Shown in pieces: positions 7,323 through 16,678 of a stretch of 64,000 bases of DNA. The first letter of the stretch is position 1; every line of letters starts with the position of its first letter. The notes under the pieces were generated by a model. It saw only the letters and a program-made list of their open reading frames with translations. It had not been told where the DNA came from and searched no databases. This stretch comes from JAAFIP01 sp031367325 (GTDB lineage Bacteria > Pseudomonadota > Gammaproteobacteria > Burkholderiales > Burkholderiaceae_C). The position numbers and the translations under genes were made by a program. The stretch is from the NCBI GenBank assembly GCA_031367325.1, contig JANLPQ010000038.1:1-64000 (forward strand). Direction: 5' to 3'.

Positions 7323-8918
7323 ATGGATTTTATACCTTCTAAATGGCTCGATTTTTTAACTGATTTAATCGCTGACATACCCGCTTTGCCCACGCTACCC
7401 ACTGCGGCGTGGGTAGGTTTTGCACTGTTGATTGCAGTGTGGTTGGGCGAGCGCTTGCAGCGCTCGGGCATGGCGCGCACCACCGGCTACTGGCTGTGCG
7501 GCGTGGGTTTTGGAGTGGCGTTGGTATGGGCGCAGCAATGGCTAGGCCAACCCGTGCTGAACGGCGCTATGGCGGCTGCAGGTGCGGCACCGGGTGGTAG
7601 CCCAAGCGGTACCACACAAGCCATTGGCCCCAGTACGTGGGCTACCTTGCGCAGCTTGTCGTGGATCTTTGACCTAGCTTTGGGCTGGGTGCTGGTCGAG
7701 CTGGGCCAACGTATTGACCTGCGCTGGCTGTTGCGCAACAAAGCGCTGGCGGCCACGGCCCTGCTGGAATATGCATTGACATGGCTGGCCTGCGCGCTGG
7801 CGCTGCGCAGCTTGGGGCTGGGCTGGCTGCCGGCAGCCGTAGCGGCTACGCTGGCGGCGCACAGCTCGCCGGTGTTGCTGTCTACCCTGCTGCCGCAGTG
7901 GCGGGCCGAGGGGCAAGTGACTGAGCGCGCTTTGCACTTGGGCAGTATCAACACGGTGCTAACCGCCATTACCTTGCCTATCGTACTGGCGCTGGTAGGC
8001 GCATACGCGCAGGGAGAGGCGGCTTTGGGCAATGTGGGCTTGCTGGGCGCTGCAGCCAATGCAGCGGCAGGCACGGTGGTGACGCCTGCCAGTGGCTTGG
8101 GCGGTGGCTCGGTGCTGCGCAGCGGGCTAGAGCTGGCCCAACCCCTGTGGGAGGCTGTGGCCAGTGTGGCCGTGGGCTTTGCACTAGGCTGGCTACTGTC
8201 GCGCCTGCGCACCAACACGCCTAGCGCTCCCAAGCTGGCCGACCGCGGCCAATGGCTGAGCATGCTGGGGGCCGTGTGTGTGGCGGTGGGGCTGGCGCAG
8301 TGGATGGGCGCACCCGCCTTGGTTGCCTGCCTAGCCTTAGGTTTAAGTTTGCGCAGACGCGCAGCGCTGGCGTTGCTCAGCGATGCCGCAGGTGCAGGCG
8401 CAGGCCTGTCGCAGCTGGCGCAGGTACTGATGTTTTTGGTAGCAGGTGCCAGCCTGCCGTGGCTGCAATGGGCGGGGCAGCAACCTGGCCAGTTGGGCTC
8501 GGCGTTAGATGCACAGGTGCTGGTGCTGGCAGCGTTGCTGTTGTTGATTCGCTTGGGCACTAAATTACTGGTGTGTACTTTGACCGCCCGCTGGGCCGGG
8601 CTGCGCTGGGCGCAAGGTGTGGCGCTGGGCATGATGATGCAGCCTCTGTCGATGACGGGCCTAGTGTTCTGGGTGATGGCCGCTGGGGCCTTGGCCGCGC
8701 CCTACGCGGCACTGTCCCACGCGCTGCTATTGATGCTGTGTGTTAGTGACGTGCTGGGCCCGTGGATCATGCGATCGGTGCTGCGCGACATGCGCGAAGT
8801 AGCGCCCGCGCCCGTGGTGATCAGCAACTTGGCGCCACTGGACAGTTCGGGCATGCAAACGCAGTCTAGTACCCAGTCGCGCCGCGTGGACACGCATGTG
8901 GACCTTCCTGCCATGTAG
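7323..8918 (+). CDS. CPA2-type cation:proton antiporter-like membrane protein
   Basis: It is a polytopic protein of 531 residues with about 12-13 hydrophobic segments and a hydrophilic C-terminal tail of about 45 residues. The region AAHSSPVLLSTLLPQW followed by LHLGSINTVLTAITLPIV resembles the core helices of Na+/H+ exchanger (KefB/CPA2) domains. There is no RCK/TrkA-N domain, so this is a bare transporter. The frame also opens at a GTG two codons upstream (7317); neither start has a strong Shine-Dalgarno. It is followed by ybdK-type ligase. This pair separates erpA from anmK. The transported ion cannot be read from the sequence. Confidence 0.7.
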   Translation: MDFIPSKWLDFLTDLIADIPALPTLPTAAWVGFALLIAVWLGERLQRSGMARTTGYWLCGVGFGVALVWAQQWLGQPVLNGAMAAAGAAPGGSPSGTTQAIGPSTWATLRSLSWIFDLALGWVLVELGQRIDLRWLLRNKALAATALLEYALTWLACALALRSLGLGWLPAAVAATLAAHSSPVLLSTLLPQWRAEGQVTERALHLGSINTVLTAITLPIVLALVGAYAQGEAALGNVGLLGAAANAAAGTVVTPASGLGGGSVLRSGLELAQPLWEAVASVAVGFALGWLLSRLRTNTPSAPKLADRGQWLSMLGAVCVAVGLAQWMGAPALVACLALGLSLRRRAALALLSDAAGAGAGLSQLAQVLMFLVAGASLPWLQWAGQQPGQLGSALDAQVLVLAALLLLIRLGTKLLVCTLTARWAGLRWAQGVALGMMMQPLSMTGLVFWVMAAGALAAPYAALSHALLLMLCVSDVLGPWIMRSVLRDMREVAPAPVVISNLAPLDSSGMQTQSSTQSRRVDTHVDLPAM

Positions 8919-9017
8919 ATGATGGCCTTGGCATCACGCACTGTGTGTTTGCCGAGTAGTTTTTCACGTCTACCGGCTACGTTGATCCCGTCTCTTTTTT
9001 TAGATTGGTAATTGCTT

Positions 9018-10286
9018 ATGTTGTCTTTCACACCATCACGCCCATTGACTATGGGTGTAGAGCTTGAGCTGCAATTGCTCAACGCCCGCGACTTTGCCTT
9101 GTCGCGCGACGCGCCAGATTTGATCAACCTGTTGCACCGCAAGAGCGAGTACAAAGCGCGCATCACGCCAGAGATTACCGAGAGCATGATCGAGCTGAAC
9201 ACTAGCATCCACGGCAGCTACGACACGCTGCTGGGCGAGCTGCGCCAGCTGCGCGACGCTATTTGCGAAGCGGGCGACAAGCTCAACATCGACATTTCAG
9301 GCGGTGGCGCCCACCCGGTCAGCGTGTGGAAAGACCGGCGCATCTACCCGACTGAGCGGTTTTTGCACACCTCGCATTTGTATGGCTATTTGGCCAAGCA
9401 GTTCACCGTGTTTGGACAGCATGTGCACATCGGTTGCACATCGGGCGACGAGGCGATCAAGCTAACCCACATGCTGGCACCCTATATTCCATACTTTATT
9501 GCGTTGTCTGCAGCCAGCCCGTACGCAGCAGGCGAGGAGACTTCGTTTGAAACCTCGCGCTTGCACGCTGTGGCTGTGTTCCCGCTGTCAGGCCACATGC
9601 CGCGCATGAGCAACTGGGAAGAATTTAATGTGTATTTTGATGAGATGCAAAGCTACGGTATCGTCAAAAGCATGAAAGATTTTTACTGGGACATTCGGCC
9701 CAAGCCCGAGTTTGGCACGGTCGAGGTGCGTATTTTTGACACACCGCTCACAGTGGAGATGGCTGCGGCGTTGGGAGCACTGGTGCAAACTTTGTCAGCC
9801 CATTTGCTGGGACTCAAACCCGGTGCTAGCACTGCTAACGACGCCCACGACGCCGCAGTGGCCAGCGCACAAGTAGGCGACTTAGCCACCTACCGTGTAT
9901 ATGGCTACAACCGTTTTCAAGCCTGCCGCTTTGGCTACGAGGCGATGATAGTGGACCCGCGCAGCAAGCAAAGCTTTCATTTGGGCACGGCGCTAGACCG
10001 TTTGCTGGAAGACCTGATGCCTGTGGCCGCGCAGCTAGGCAGCGTACGCGCGTTGATCTATTTGCAAGAGCTGGTAGCAGCCCGCCAAAACGGTGCCAGC
10101 TGGATGCGTGCCATGCTGGCTCAAAGTGGCGATTTAAACGACGTGATGCGCATGCAAGCGGCCTTGTTCCGCCACAGCGGCCACCACGGCGACAGCCATA
10201 AACGCAAGCCCCTGCAACCCGCCGTCTCAGCCCGTGCCGAGCCTACGCTGCACAGCGTGCCGCCAACGCAGCAGTTAGCGGCTTAA
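9018..10286 (+). CDS. YbdK-family carboxylate-amine ligase (glutamate-cysteine ligase type 2)
   Basis: The protein has the GCS2 signature start PLTMGVELELQLLNARDFAL, the ELNTSIHGSYDTL segment and GQHVHIGC, which belongs to the ATP/Mg-binding site of this glutamine-synthetase-like fold. E. coli YbdK has weak gamma-glutamylcysteine synthetase activity; the true substrate of most members is unknown. The protein is about 50 residues longer than YbdK because of a low-complexity, His/Ser/Pro-rich C-terminal tail (after about residue 370). ATG at 9018 is preferred over the TTG at 9012. Confidence 0.9.
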   Translation: MLSFTPSRPLTMGVELELQLLNARDFALSRDAPDLINLLHRKSEYKARITPEITESMIELNTSIHGSYDTLLGELRQLRDAICEAGDKLNIDISGGGAHPVSVWKDRRIYPTERFLHTSHLYGYLAKQFTVFGQHVHIGCTSGDEAIKLTHMLAPYIPYFIALSAASPYAAGEETSFETSRLHAVAVFPLSGHMPRMSNWEEFNVYFDEMQSYGIVKSMKDFYWDIRPKPEFGTVEVRIFDTPLTVEMAAALGALVQTLSAHLLGLKPGASTANDAHDAAVASAQVGDLATYRVYGYNRFQACRFGYEAMIVDPRSKQSFHLGTALDRLLEDLMPVAAQLGSVRALIYLQELVAARQNGASWMRAMLAQSGDLNDVMRMQAALFRHSGHHGDSHKRKPLQPAVSARAEPTLHSVPPTQQLAA

Positions 10287-10615
10287 GTGCTGCGTTGTAG
10301 CTCGTGCGAATTGAGGTGTTTTTTTGCTAGCTTGAACAACGCGCGCCTTGCTGCGCATTTTTCATCGAGACGGACCCGACTCGTCACATTGTTCTTGACT
10401 TGGTTTAAACAACCCGCGTTTTGGTTAGGTTGTTGAATTGATGGATACTATCAATTGCATAGCTGGTTGAGCAGGATCTGCGGCCTAGAACGGCTAAAAC
10501 ACTGTGAAAAACAGCGTGAATTGTGCGACTTTCTGCTTTTACCGCGCATGAATCATCGCAACCAAGCTGATGCGATACGATCTAAGAAAATCAATCTTCA
10601 AATTGCGCAAAAATC
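10287..10615. other. ybdK / anmK convergent intergenic region
   Basis: No gene is visible. It holds a copy of the second hairpin repeat family (about 10300-10385, with GCGCGCCTTGCTGCGC and TTTTTCATCGAGAC) and an extended copy of the CTGCTTGAGCAG repeat (10457-10511). Confidence 0.6.
10457..10511 (+). repeat. CTGCTTGAGCAG repeat, extended copy between ybdK and anmK
   Basis: It reads GCATAGCTGGTTGAGCAGG, then ATCTGCGGCCTAGAACGGC and TAAAACACTGTGAAAA. It shares the long right flank with the copy at 39796-39866, and that flank contains a second small hairpin. Confidence 0.8.
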
Positions 10616-11743
10616 CTAAGCCGGATAAACGCAGCCCAGCACGCGCCCACCGCGTGCACCGGTGACCGATGACAAAGGCAGCATCTTGCGTTCAATGGCT
10701 TGCTTAGCCAGCCAGGCAAACGCGGTGGCTTCTACATCTTGTGGCGGCAGGCCATGCTGGGCGCTGCTGGTGACGGGGCAGTGCGGCATTAGGGCTTGCA
10801 GGCGTTGCATCAGGTCGGTGTTAAACGCGCCGCCGCCGCAGACGATAAGTTCATTCAGTTGTAACTTACTATTTATTTCATAGCTGCTTGAACAGGTGTT
10901 TACTGCGCTGGCGGTCAATTCGATCAAAGTTTTTTGCACATTGCACGGCGTCTCTTGGGGGAATGCAGCCAAGTGTTTGTCTAGCCAGGCACGGTTGAAC
11001 AGATCGCGCCCGGTGCTTTTGGGTGGGGGCAGTGCAAAGTAGGGCTCAGACAGCATGGCTTGCAAAAGAGCTTGGTTGACCACGCCGCTGGCACCCCACA
11101 CGCCGCAGTCGTCATAGGCTGTGCCGGTGTGCTGCTGGCACCACATGTCTAGCAGCGCGTTGGCGGGACCGCAGTCAAACCCTAGCGTGGTGCCGTCGGG
11201 TTGCAAAATAGTCAGGTTGCTGATGCCGCCAAGGTTGAGCACGCCTATAGCCTGCGTTGTACCACTGGCGGCAAACCATGCACGGTGAAAAAATGGCGCT
11301 AACGGCGCGCCTTGGCCACCTGCTGCCACGTCGCGGCTGCGAAAGTCAGCCACTACGTCAATGCCTGTTAGTTCGGCCAGCAAGGCAGGGTTGTTCAATT
11401 GCAATGTATAGCCTGTATGGTCATGCATTTGCGGCTGGTGGCGTACCGTTTGGCCGTGTGCGCCAATGGCTTTAATGTGCAACGCCTGCTGGCCGCTTTG
11501 CGCTAGCAGTGCGTGCACTACCTGCGCGTAGCTGCGTGCCAGCGCGTTGGCGGCCAGCGCGGCGCGGTGCAGTTCGTTGTGGCCCGCACTATTCAATGCC
11601 AGTAGCTCTGCTCTTAATTCAGGAGCTAGTTGAGCAGTAAATACTTGGGTTACTACGGGTTTTTGTGTTGAAAAATCAACCAAAGCACCGTCTACGCCGT
11701 CCATCGACGTGCCCGACATCAGTCCGATATATAAATCTGTCAT
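10616..11743 (-). CDS. anmK: Anhydro-N-acetylmuramic acid kinase AnmK
   Basis: AnmK phosphorylates and opens 1,6-anhydro-MurNAc during peptidoglycan recycling. The start at 11743 gives the family N-terminus MTDLYIGLMSGTSMDGVDG with its ATP-binding loop; the frame extends 32 codons further without conserved sequence. GAHGQTVRHQP, LNLGGISNLT, GFDCGPANALLD and VCGGGAFN are all present, so it should be active. Near residue 283 the segment NTCSSSYEINSKLQLN replaces the usual short loop before the VCGGG strand; it is encoded by a repeat copy (10876-10900). A second, more degenerate copy overlaps residues about 30-41 (TQVFTAQLAP). Length is 375 residues. Confidence 0.95.
   Translation of the reverse strand: MTDLYIGLMSGTSMDGVDGALVDFSTQKPVVTQVFTAQLAPELRAELLALNSAGHNELHRAALAANALARSYAQVVHALLAQSGQQALHIKAIGAHGQTVRHQPQMHDHTGYTLQLNNPALLAELTGIDVVADFRSRDVAAGGQGAPLAPFFHRAWFAASGTTQAIGVLNLGGISNLTILQPDGTTLGFDCGPANALLDMWCQQHTGTAYDDCGVWGASGVVNQALLQAMLSEPYFALPPPKSTGRDLFNRAWLDKHLAAFPQETPCNVQKTLIELTASAVNTCSSSYEINSKLQLNELIVCGGGAFNTDLMQRLQALMPHCPVTSSAQHGLPPQDVEATAFAWLAKQAIERKMLPLSSVTGARGGRVLGCVYPA
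10876..10900 (+). repeat. CTGCTTGAGCAG repeat, copy inside anmK (C-terminal part)
   Basis: It reads TTTCATAGCTGCTTGAACAG followed by GTGTT. In the anmK frame it encodes TCSSSYEI, a different reading frame from the NPAQAAI copies. Confidence 0.75.
11622..11657 (+). repeat. Degenerate CTGCTTGAGCAG repeat inside anmK (N-terminal part)
   Basis: It reads AGCTAGTTGAGCAGTAAATA then CTTGGGTTA. Compared with the copy in putA at 52281 it has five mismatches over 29 bases. It may be an old copy or a chance match to native anmK sequence. Confidence 0.4.
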
Positions 11744-11875
11744 GCTGGCAATGGTACACGCGTGCGGCCCTGCTTTGTACAAAAAACGCAATGTAGGGTA
11801 GCGCTGATGCGTAAGGCCGCACAAAGCGCCACGGCGCACCGAGGTGCGCCGTGGCAGGGTAAAAATAATCGCGGT

Positions 11876-13288
11876 TTACTGCGCGGTAGCGATGGCCATA
11901 CTGCCAGCAGCTTGCAGCTTCAAGCGCATATCTACCGCCATACGGTTAAACGCAGGCCGCGCTGTAGCAGACAGTGGCACAGAATTACTTTCTTTGGCAA
12001 TGTCCAATGGGTCGTGGTGTTCGCCGTTGATGCGAAACTCAAAATGCAAATGTGGGCCAGTGCTGTAGCCGGTAGTGCCCACTGCACCAATCACATCACC
12101 TTGCTCAACCTTTTGGCCCTTGGCCACGCCGATACGGCTTAAGTGTGCAAACACGGTGCTTTTGCCGTCGCGGTGCTTGATTTCTATTACGTTGCCATAT
12201 CCGCGCTGCACGCCCGCAAAGTCCACCACGCCGTCACCCACGGTACGCACCGCGGTGCCGGTGGGGGCGGCGTAGTCTACGCCTTTGTGCATCTTAAACA
12301 AGCGAGAAATCGGGTGGGTGCGGCCGCCAAAACCGCTGGTCATGCGCGAGAATTCTAGTGGCGATGCCAAGAAGGCTTTGCGCAGCGTGTTACCGTCCAG
12401 GGTGTAGTATTGGCCCTTGGTGCCCACGTCTTGAAACCACACTGCTTGGTAAGTTTTGCCACCGTTGACAAACTCGGCGCTGATCACACGGCCTGTGCGC
12501 AGTGGCTCGTTGTCGGCAGACAAGGTTTCGTACACCACGTTAAACCGGTCGCCCTTGCGCAGCGCGCGCAAGAAGTCAATGTCGCCGGCAAATAGTTCGG
12601 CAATTTGGGTGGCTACTGCATCAGGAATGCGTGCATCGTCAGTGGCTGCAAACAGCGACGAACGAATCACCCCACCTGCCAGGCGTGAGCCTGCCACCAA
12701 AGGCGCGATTTCGGTACGTGCAGCAAAGCCGCTTGCAGACTTTTCAACCGTCATGCGCTGGAAGTTAGCCGAGTCGTCTTGTGTCCAGCGGGCAGACAAC
12801 TTGACCAAGCGGTTATTGCCATCGGTCTCAGCCGTCACGTTGCGGCCAGGACGGCTGAGCAAGGCGGCGCGTGCTTCGGCGTTGCTACGTACAAATGCGG
12901 CGGCACTGGCGTCCACAATACCCAGGCGGCGCAGCAAAGACTCGGCGGTGTCGTTAGAACGGGTCGTGTCGCTGCGGTACAAAATAAGCGGCGGGGCGGC
13001 AGACGCGCCCGCTATCGTCTGGGCAGACAGCCACGGCAGGGGTTGCACTACTTCTAGCACTTGGCGCACAGGCAGTTCAGACGCATCAGGGGCAAAATTA
13101 GCCACAGCAAACGCAGTAGCACCAGTGCCCAGCATCATCGTGGCTAATACAGCGACAACACGGCGGGGGTGACGCTGCAAAGTAGCGCCTAGGGACAGCG
13201 CTAGGCTCTGTGCATCGATAATGAATTGGTTTAAAGTCAAAACTACGGATCCAACGACTGGATATTTATGAAATGGGAACGCGATCAT
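11876..13288 (-). CDS. M23-family metallopeptidase (MepM-like peptidoglycan endopeptidase)
   Basis: The 470-residue protein has one N-terminal membrane segment at about residues 43-65 (VVAVLATMMLGTGATAFAVA) and is otherwise periplasmic. A middle region of about 200 residues precedes the LytM/M23 domain at about 330-435. The zinc ligands are present in MHKGVDYAAP (HxxxD) and GPHLHFEFR (HxH). No coiled coil or LysM domain is obvious. It is transcribed divergently from tyrS and end-to-start with anmK, a recycling enzyme, so a role in cross-link cleavage during wall growth fits. The start is the first ATG of the frame and could be a little further downstream. Confidence 0.9.
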   Translation of the reverse strand: MIAFPFHKYPVVGSVVLTLNQFIIDAQSLALSLGATLQRHPRRVVAVLATMMLGTGATAFAVANFAPDASELPVRQVLEVVQPLPWLSAQTIAGASAAPPLILYRSDTTRSNDTAESLLRRLGIVDASAAAFVRSNAEARAALLSRPGRNVTAETDGNNRLVKLSARWTQDDSANFQRMTVEKSASGFAARTEIAPLVAGSRLAGGVIRSSLFAATDDARIPDAVATQIAELFAGDIDFLRALRKGDRFNVVYETLSADNEPLRTGRVISAEFVNGGKTYQAVWFQDVGTKGQYYTLDGNTLRKAFLASPLEFSRMTSGFGGRTHPISRLFKMHKGVDYAAPTGTAVRTVGDGVVDFAGVQRGYGNVIEIKHRDGKSTVFAHLSRIGVAKGQKVEQGDVIGAVGTTGYSTGPHLHFEFRINGEHHDPLDIAKESNSVPLSATARPAFNRMAVDMRLKLQAAGSMAIATAQ

Positions 13289-13383
13289 GCAAAACGCATG
13301 CCCGCGTAAAATATGTCACTTTACTGGCACTAATACCCGCGATTATAGCTACGCTAGTCAGGGTCGTATCTAGAAAAACCCTT

Positions 13384-14628
13384 ATGAATCAAGCTGTTAC
13401 ACCCAAATCTTCGCCTGTAGTACCGATGTCTGACAAGGTAGCTGAGGCCTTGGCCATCACTTTACGGGGTGTAGAAGAGCTTATCCCGCAAGAAGATTGG
13501 GTTAAAAAGCTGCAAAAGAGCGAAACGTCGGGTATCCCGCTGCGGATTAAGTTGGGGCTAGACCCTACCGCGCCGGACATTCATGTCGGACATACGGTGG
13601 TTTTGAACAAAATGCGTCAGTTACAAGACCTGGGGCACACTGTCATATTTCTAATTGGTGACTTTACTACCCTGATTGGCGACCCTAGCGGCCGCAACAC
13701 CACGCGGCCACCGCTGACCAAAGAGCAGATTGAGGCCAACGCACAAACTTACTACAAACAAGCAGCCATGGTGCTGGACGAGTCAAAAACGGAGATTCGT
13801 TATAACAGCGAGTGGGGCGACGCACTGGGTTCGCGCGGCATGATTCAGCTAGCCGCTAAATACAATGTGGCCCGCATGATGGAGCGTGACGATTTTCATA
13901 AGCGCTACACCACTGGCCAGTCGATCAGCGTGCATGAGTTTTTGTACCCGCTGATGCAAGGCTACGATTCGGTAGCCCTGAAAAGCGACCTGGAGCTAGG
14001 TGGCACCGACCAAAAGTTCAACCTACTGGTAGGCCGCCACCTGCAAGCCGAATACGGCCAAGAAGCGCAGTGCATACTAACCATGCCTTTGCTAGAAGGC
14101 TTGGACGGCGTGGACAAAATGTCCAAAAGCAAAAACAACTACATCGGCATCACCGAAGATGCCAACACCATGTTTGCCAAAGTGCTGAGCATCAGTGATG
14201 TGTTGATGTGGCGCTGGTACACGCTGCTGTCATTTAAAAGCATGGCCGAAATCGAAGTTTTAAAGAGCGAAGTCGCTGGCGGCCGCAACCCCAAAGACGC
14301 CAAGGTCATGCTGGCCAAAGAAATCACCACCCGCTTTCACAACGCGGCTGCAGCAGACGCGGCAGAACAAGACTTTATCAACCGCAGTAAAGGCGGTGTG
14401 CCGGATGAGATTGATGAGGTAACTTTAAGCGGCGCACCACTGGGTATCACGCAACTCATCAAGCAAGCAGGCTTAGCAGCCTCCAGCGGTGAAGCAGGCC
14501 GATTAATCGAAGGCGGCGGCGTGCGTATAGATTCTTCTGTGGTCAGCGACAAGGGGTTGAAGCTGGAAGCGGGCACCTATATAGTGCAGATTGGTAAGCG
14601 CAAATTCGCGCGGGTTACGTTGAGCTAA
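13384..14628 (+). CDS. tyrS: Tyrosine-tRNA ligase
   Basis: The class I signature is HVGH (in DPTAPDIHVGHTVVLNKM) and the KMSKS loop is DKMSKSKNNYIGI. The C-terminal S4-like RNA-binding domain is at about 345-410 (GEAGRLIEGGGVRIDSSVV). This is the TyrZ-like branch of TyrRS. The start at 13384 (MNQAVTPKSS) gives 414 residues, close to the family; the frame is open 37 codons upstream but that extension crosses the divergent M23 promoter region. dtd follows after 21 bases. Confidence 0.97.
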   Translation: MNQAVTPKSSPVVPMSDKVAEALAITLRGVEELIPQEDWVKKLQKSETSGIPLRIKLGLDPTAPDIHVGHTVVLNKMRQLQDLGHTVIFLIGDFTTLIGDPSGRNTTRPPLTKEQIEANAQTYYKQAAMVLDESKTEIRYNSEWGDALGSRGMIQLAAKYNVARMMERDDFHKRYTTGQSISVHEFLYPLMQGYDSVALKSDLELGGTDQKFNLLVGRHLQAEYGQEAQCILTMPLLEGLDGVDKMSKSKNNYIGITEDANTMFAKVLSISDVLMWRWYTLLSFKSMAEIEVLKSEVAGGRNPKDAKVMLAKEITTRFHNAAAADAAEQDFINRSKGGVPDEIDEVTLSGAPLGITQLIKQAGLAASSGEAGRLIEGGGVRIDSSVVSDKGLKLEAGTYIVQIGKRKFARVTLS

Positions 14629-14649
14629 GTTTGTTCTTGCGTCCCAAAT

Positions 14650-15090
14650 ATGTTGAGTATTTTGCAGAGAGTCAAAAATGCACGCGTCGATGTTGCGCAG
14701 CAAACCATTGGCGCGATTGAGCAAGGGCTGCTAGTTTTATTGTGTGCAGAGCGCGGTGATACCGAAGCCATCGCTGATAAGTTGCTTGCCAAAATATTAA
14801 AACTGCGTATCTTCAGCGACGAAGCGGGCAAGATGAATCTATCGGTGCAAGACGTGGGAGGCGGTTTGCTGGTCGTTAGCCAATTCACTTTAGCGGCAGA
14901 TGTGTCAGGAGGCAATCGGCCTAGTTTTACGCAGGCTGCTGCACCGGACGAAGGCAAGCGGCTGTATGATTATTTTGTGCAGCGGGCACTTGCTGCGCAC
15001 CCCGTCGTGCAAACTGGGCAGTTTGCAGCAGACATGCAAGTGCATCTAATCAACGACGGGCCCGTGACGATACCGATCACAGTGCGGTAA
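14650..15090 (+). CDS. dtd: D-aminoacyl-tRNA deacylase
   Basis: Dtd hydrolyses D-amino acids mischarged on tRNA, notably D-Tyr-tRNA, which fits its position directly after tyrS. Catalytic motifs are VVSQFTLAAD and the C-terminal NDGPVTIPI, the cross-subunit Gly-Pro motif. Length (146 aa) is normal. Confidence 0.97.
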   Translation: MLSILQRVKNARVDVAQQTIGAIEQGLLVLLCAERGDTEAIADKLLAKILKLRIFSDEAGKMNLSVQDVGGGLLVVSQFTLAADVSGGNRPSFTQAAAPDEGKRLYDYFVQRALAAHPVVQTGQFAADMQVHLINDGPVTIPITVR

Positions 15091-15139
15091 ATGCAGCGGG
15101 GCGCATGCGCCTTGCAAGGCACCTGCCGCGCAGGGGGGC

Positions 15140-15586
15140 TTAGCTTTTTTCTTTGATAGTCAATTGATTGTCGACACTTATCACGCCTTTGACAGATTGT
15201 GCAATCGTGATGGCGCGGTCACGCGCTTGGGTGGTGGGAGCTGATCCGTGCAACGATACTTTGCCTGCTTTAGTGTCCACATCAATTTTCAATGCGCTTA
15301 GATCAGGGTCTTTGGCCAGGCCTGCGTTGATGGATGTAGTGATGGCAGCATCGTCCAGCACGCTGGCGGCTTTGGCTGAATCTTGTTTCACAGCTTCTGA
15401 AGTTTTTTCTAAGGCTTTCTCTACCGAGGTTGCAGCTTGACTGGTGGCTTGTTGTGCGGCTTCTTTAGTTTGGGACACCGCACCATCTACTTTCTGGCCC
15501 ACAGTTTCGTCCGAGCGACCGCAAGCGGCCAAAGTGATAAGCGACACGGTCACTAGTAGCGCAGTGGCGGTACGTTGGGGGATCAT
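15140..15586 (-). CDS. BON-domain outer-membrane or periplasmic lipoprotein
   Basis: The N-terminus is a lipoprotein signal with lipobox LITLAAC at residues 16-22. An Ala/Lys/Glu-rich helical region (about 28-75) precedes one BON domain (about 78-146) with the characteristic TTSINAGLAKDPDLSALKID and GKVSLHGSAPTTQARDRA. OsmY-like BON lipoproteins bind membranes and are often induced by osmotic or envelope stress. The gene is convergent with dtd. Confidence 0.9.
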   Translation of the reverse strand: MIPQRTATALLVTVSLITLAACGRSDETVGQKVDGAVSQTKEAAQQATSQAATSVEKALEKTSEAVKQDSAKAASVLDDAAITTSINAGLAKDPDLSALKIDVDTKAGKVSLHGSAPTTQARDRAITIAQSVKGVISVDNQLTIKEKS

Positions 15587-15865
15587 AGGAATTTCCTCAA
15601 TTCAAAAAACGATATTCACAGTCAATATGTAAACTAGTGTAGAAAAGTAAGACAGGCCCTGCTGTAGGAATTTATCTTTAAATAGCGTAGGCAAAACTCA
15701 CTGCTCTGCAACGTAAGCCTGTACCGACAGGCGTAAGCGAACATGGCTGACAGTAGCGCGCAAGGCCAGCAAATAAGCTAACACCAGGTGTGCAGAGTGT
15801 TGTGCGCCAGCCTGTTAGCGGCCCAAGCGGTTGATAGCAGGGCCACTATTTACTAGGAGTGCGTT

Positions 15866-16132
15866 ATGGGTAAAGTGTCAGCAGATAAATTACAGGGCGA
15901 AGGCAATTACGAGGCCGCAGAGCAGTTCAATAAAGCAGAGCAAGCATTTATAAAATCAGGCAAGGTAGCATTGGCAGCGCCGAATACCGCGCCCAAGTCG
16001 CCCAAAGAAGCGCAGGAGCTTTTGCAAGCTGAGCAAGATTCTCAACAGCATCCCAAAGGTGCGCGCCCCAAGATTACCAAACCTACACCCAAATCGTCAG
16101 CACCTGCAAAGGCTATGCCACGCAAAATGTAA
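15866..16132 (+). CDS. Small hydrophilic hypothetical protein
   Basis: I do not recognise the 88-residue protein. It is rich in Lys, Ala, Pro and Gln, probably disordered at the C-terminus (RPKITKPTPKSSAPAKAMPR), with a helical N-terminal half (GNYEAAEQFNKAEQAFIKSG). Similar small stress-related proteins occur in many betaproteobacteria. TAGGAG lies seven bases before the ATG. The 279-base gap upstream shows no other gene. Confidence 0.7.
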   Translation: MGKVSADKLQGEGNYEAAEQFNKAEQAFIKSGKVALAAPNTAPKSPKEAQELLQAEQDSQQHPKGARPKITKPTPKSSAPAKAMPRKM

Positions 16133-16160
16133 TGGCGGCGGCCTAAACTTGAGCTGCACA

Positions 16161-16595
16161 CTAGTCGCGTGTAGCGCGTTGCTGCACACGGTCGATATAG
16201 GCCTGCCCATCGGGCTGCTTATCCGCGCGCTGGGCTTCCCACAGCATGGTGCCCAGTTCTTCCATAACTTCATGGTGGGCAAGGTGCAAATCGCCGCGAC
16301 GTGCGGTCAATAGTTCCACCGCTTGCCGAATACCCTTGGGCTGGTCAATGCTGCATTGTTCGGTAATGGACAAGTGCATCGACAGGTGCAAGAACGGGTT
16401 GGTCTGGCCGTCACCACCGTCGTACACCCGCGACACAGCAGCATCTGCATCCTGCAAATCTGCATGGTATTCAGCGTGTTCGCTCATCCATTGATTGGCT
16501 ATAGTTTCTATGGCATCTTGAGATGAATTAGTCTGTGCTTTGGCAAAAGCTGCGCAGAAAAACCGGCGTACATCGTCTTGGCTGGGATTAAACAT
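16161..16595 (-). CDS. DUF1841 family protein
   Basis: The family signature MFNPSQDDVRRFF opens the protein. The conserved TNPFLHLSMHLSITEQ and SIDQPKGIRQAVELL segments follow, then the HEVMEELGTMLWEAQR helix. The function of DUF1841 is unknown; length (144 aa) is typical. It is divergent from the thiolase gene. Confidence 0.92.
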   Translation of the reverse strand: MFNPSQDDVRRFFCAAFAKAQTNSSQDAIETIANQWMSEHAEYHADLQDADAAVSRVYDGGDGQTNPFLHLSMHLSITEQCSIDQPKGIRQAVELLTARRGDLHLAHHEVMEELGTMLWEAQRADKQPDGQAYIDRVQQRATRD

Positions 16596-16678
16596 GTCTG
16601 ATTATCTAATGCGACAGCCCTGCCGCAGCGTAATGGGGATAATCTTGATTGGATTTATAAATACTAAGACACTTTGCC

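Noticed and set aside
7487..8632. A 381-codon open frame antisense to the antiporter gene
   Set aside because: It is a shadow frame in GC-rich coding sequence. The plus-strand product is a convincing membrane protein, whereas the antisense product is Ser/Ala/Pro/Thr-rich without family features.
16490..16535. NSSQDAIETIAN in the DUF1841 protein looks like the repeat peptide NPAQAAIENIA
   Set aside because: DUF1841 proteins normally have a similar native segment (LEAIALDII type) before AHPEYH, and the DNA match to the repeat is only about 70 percent with the palindromic core broken.
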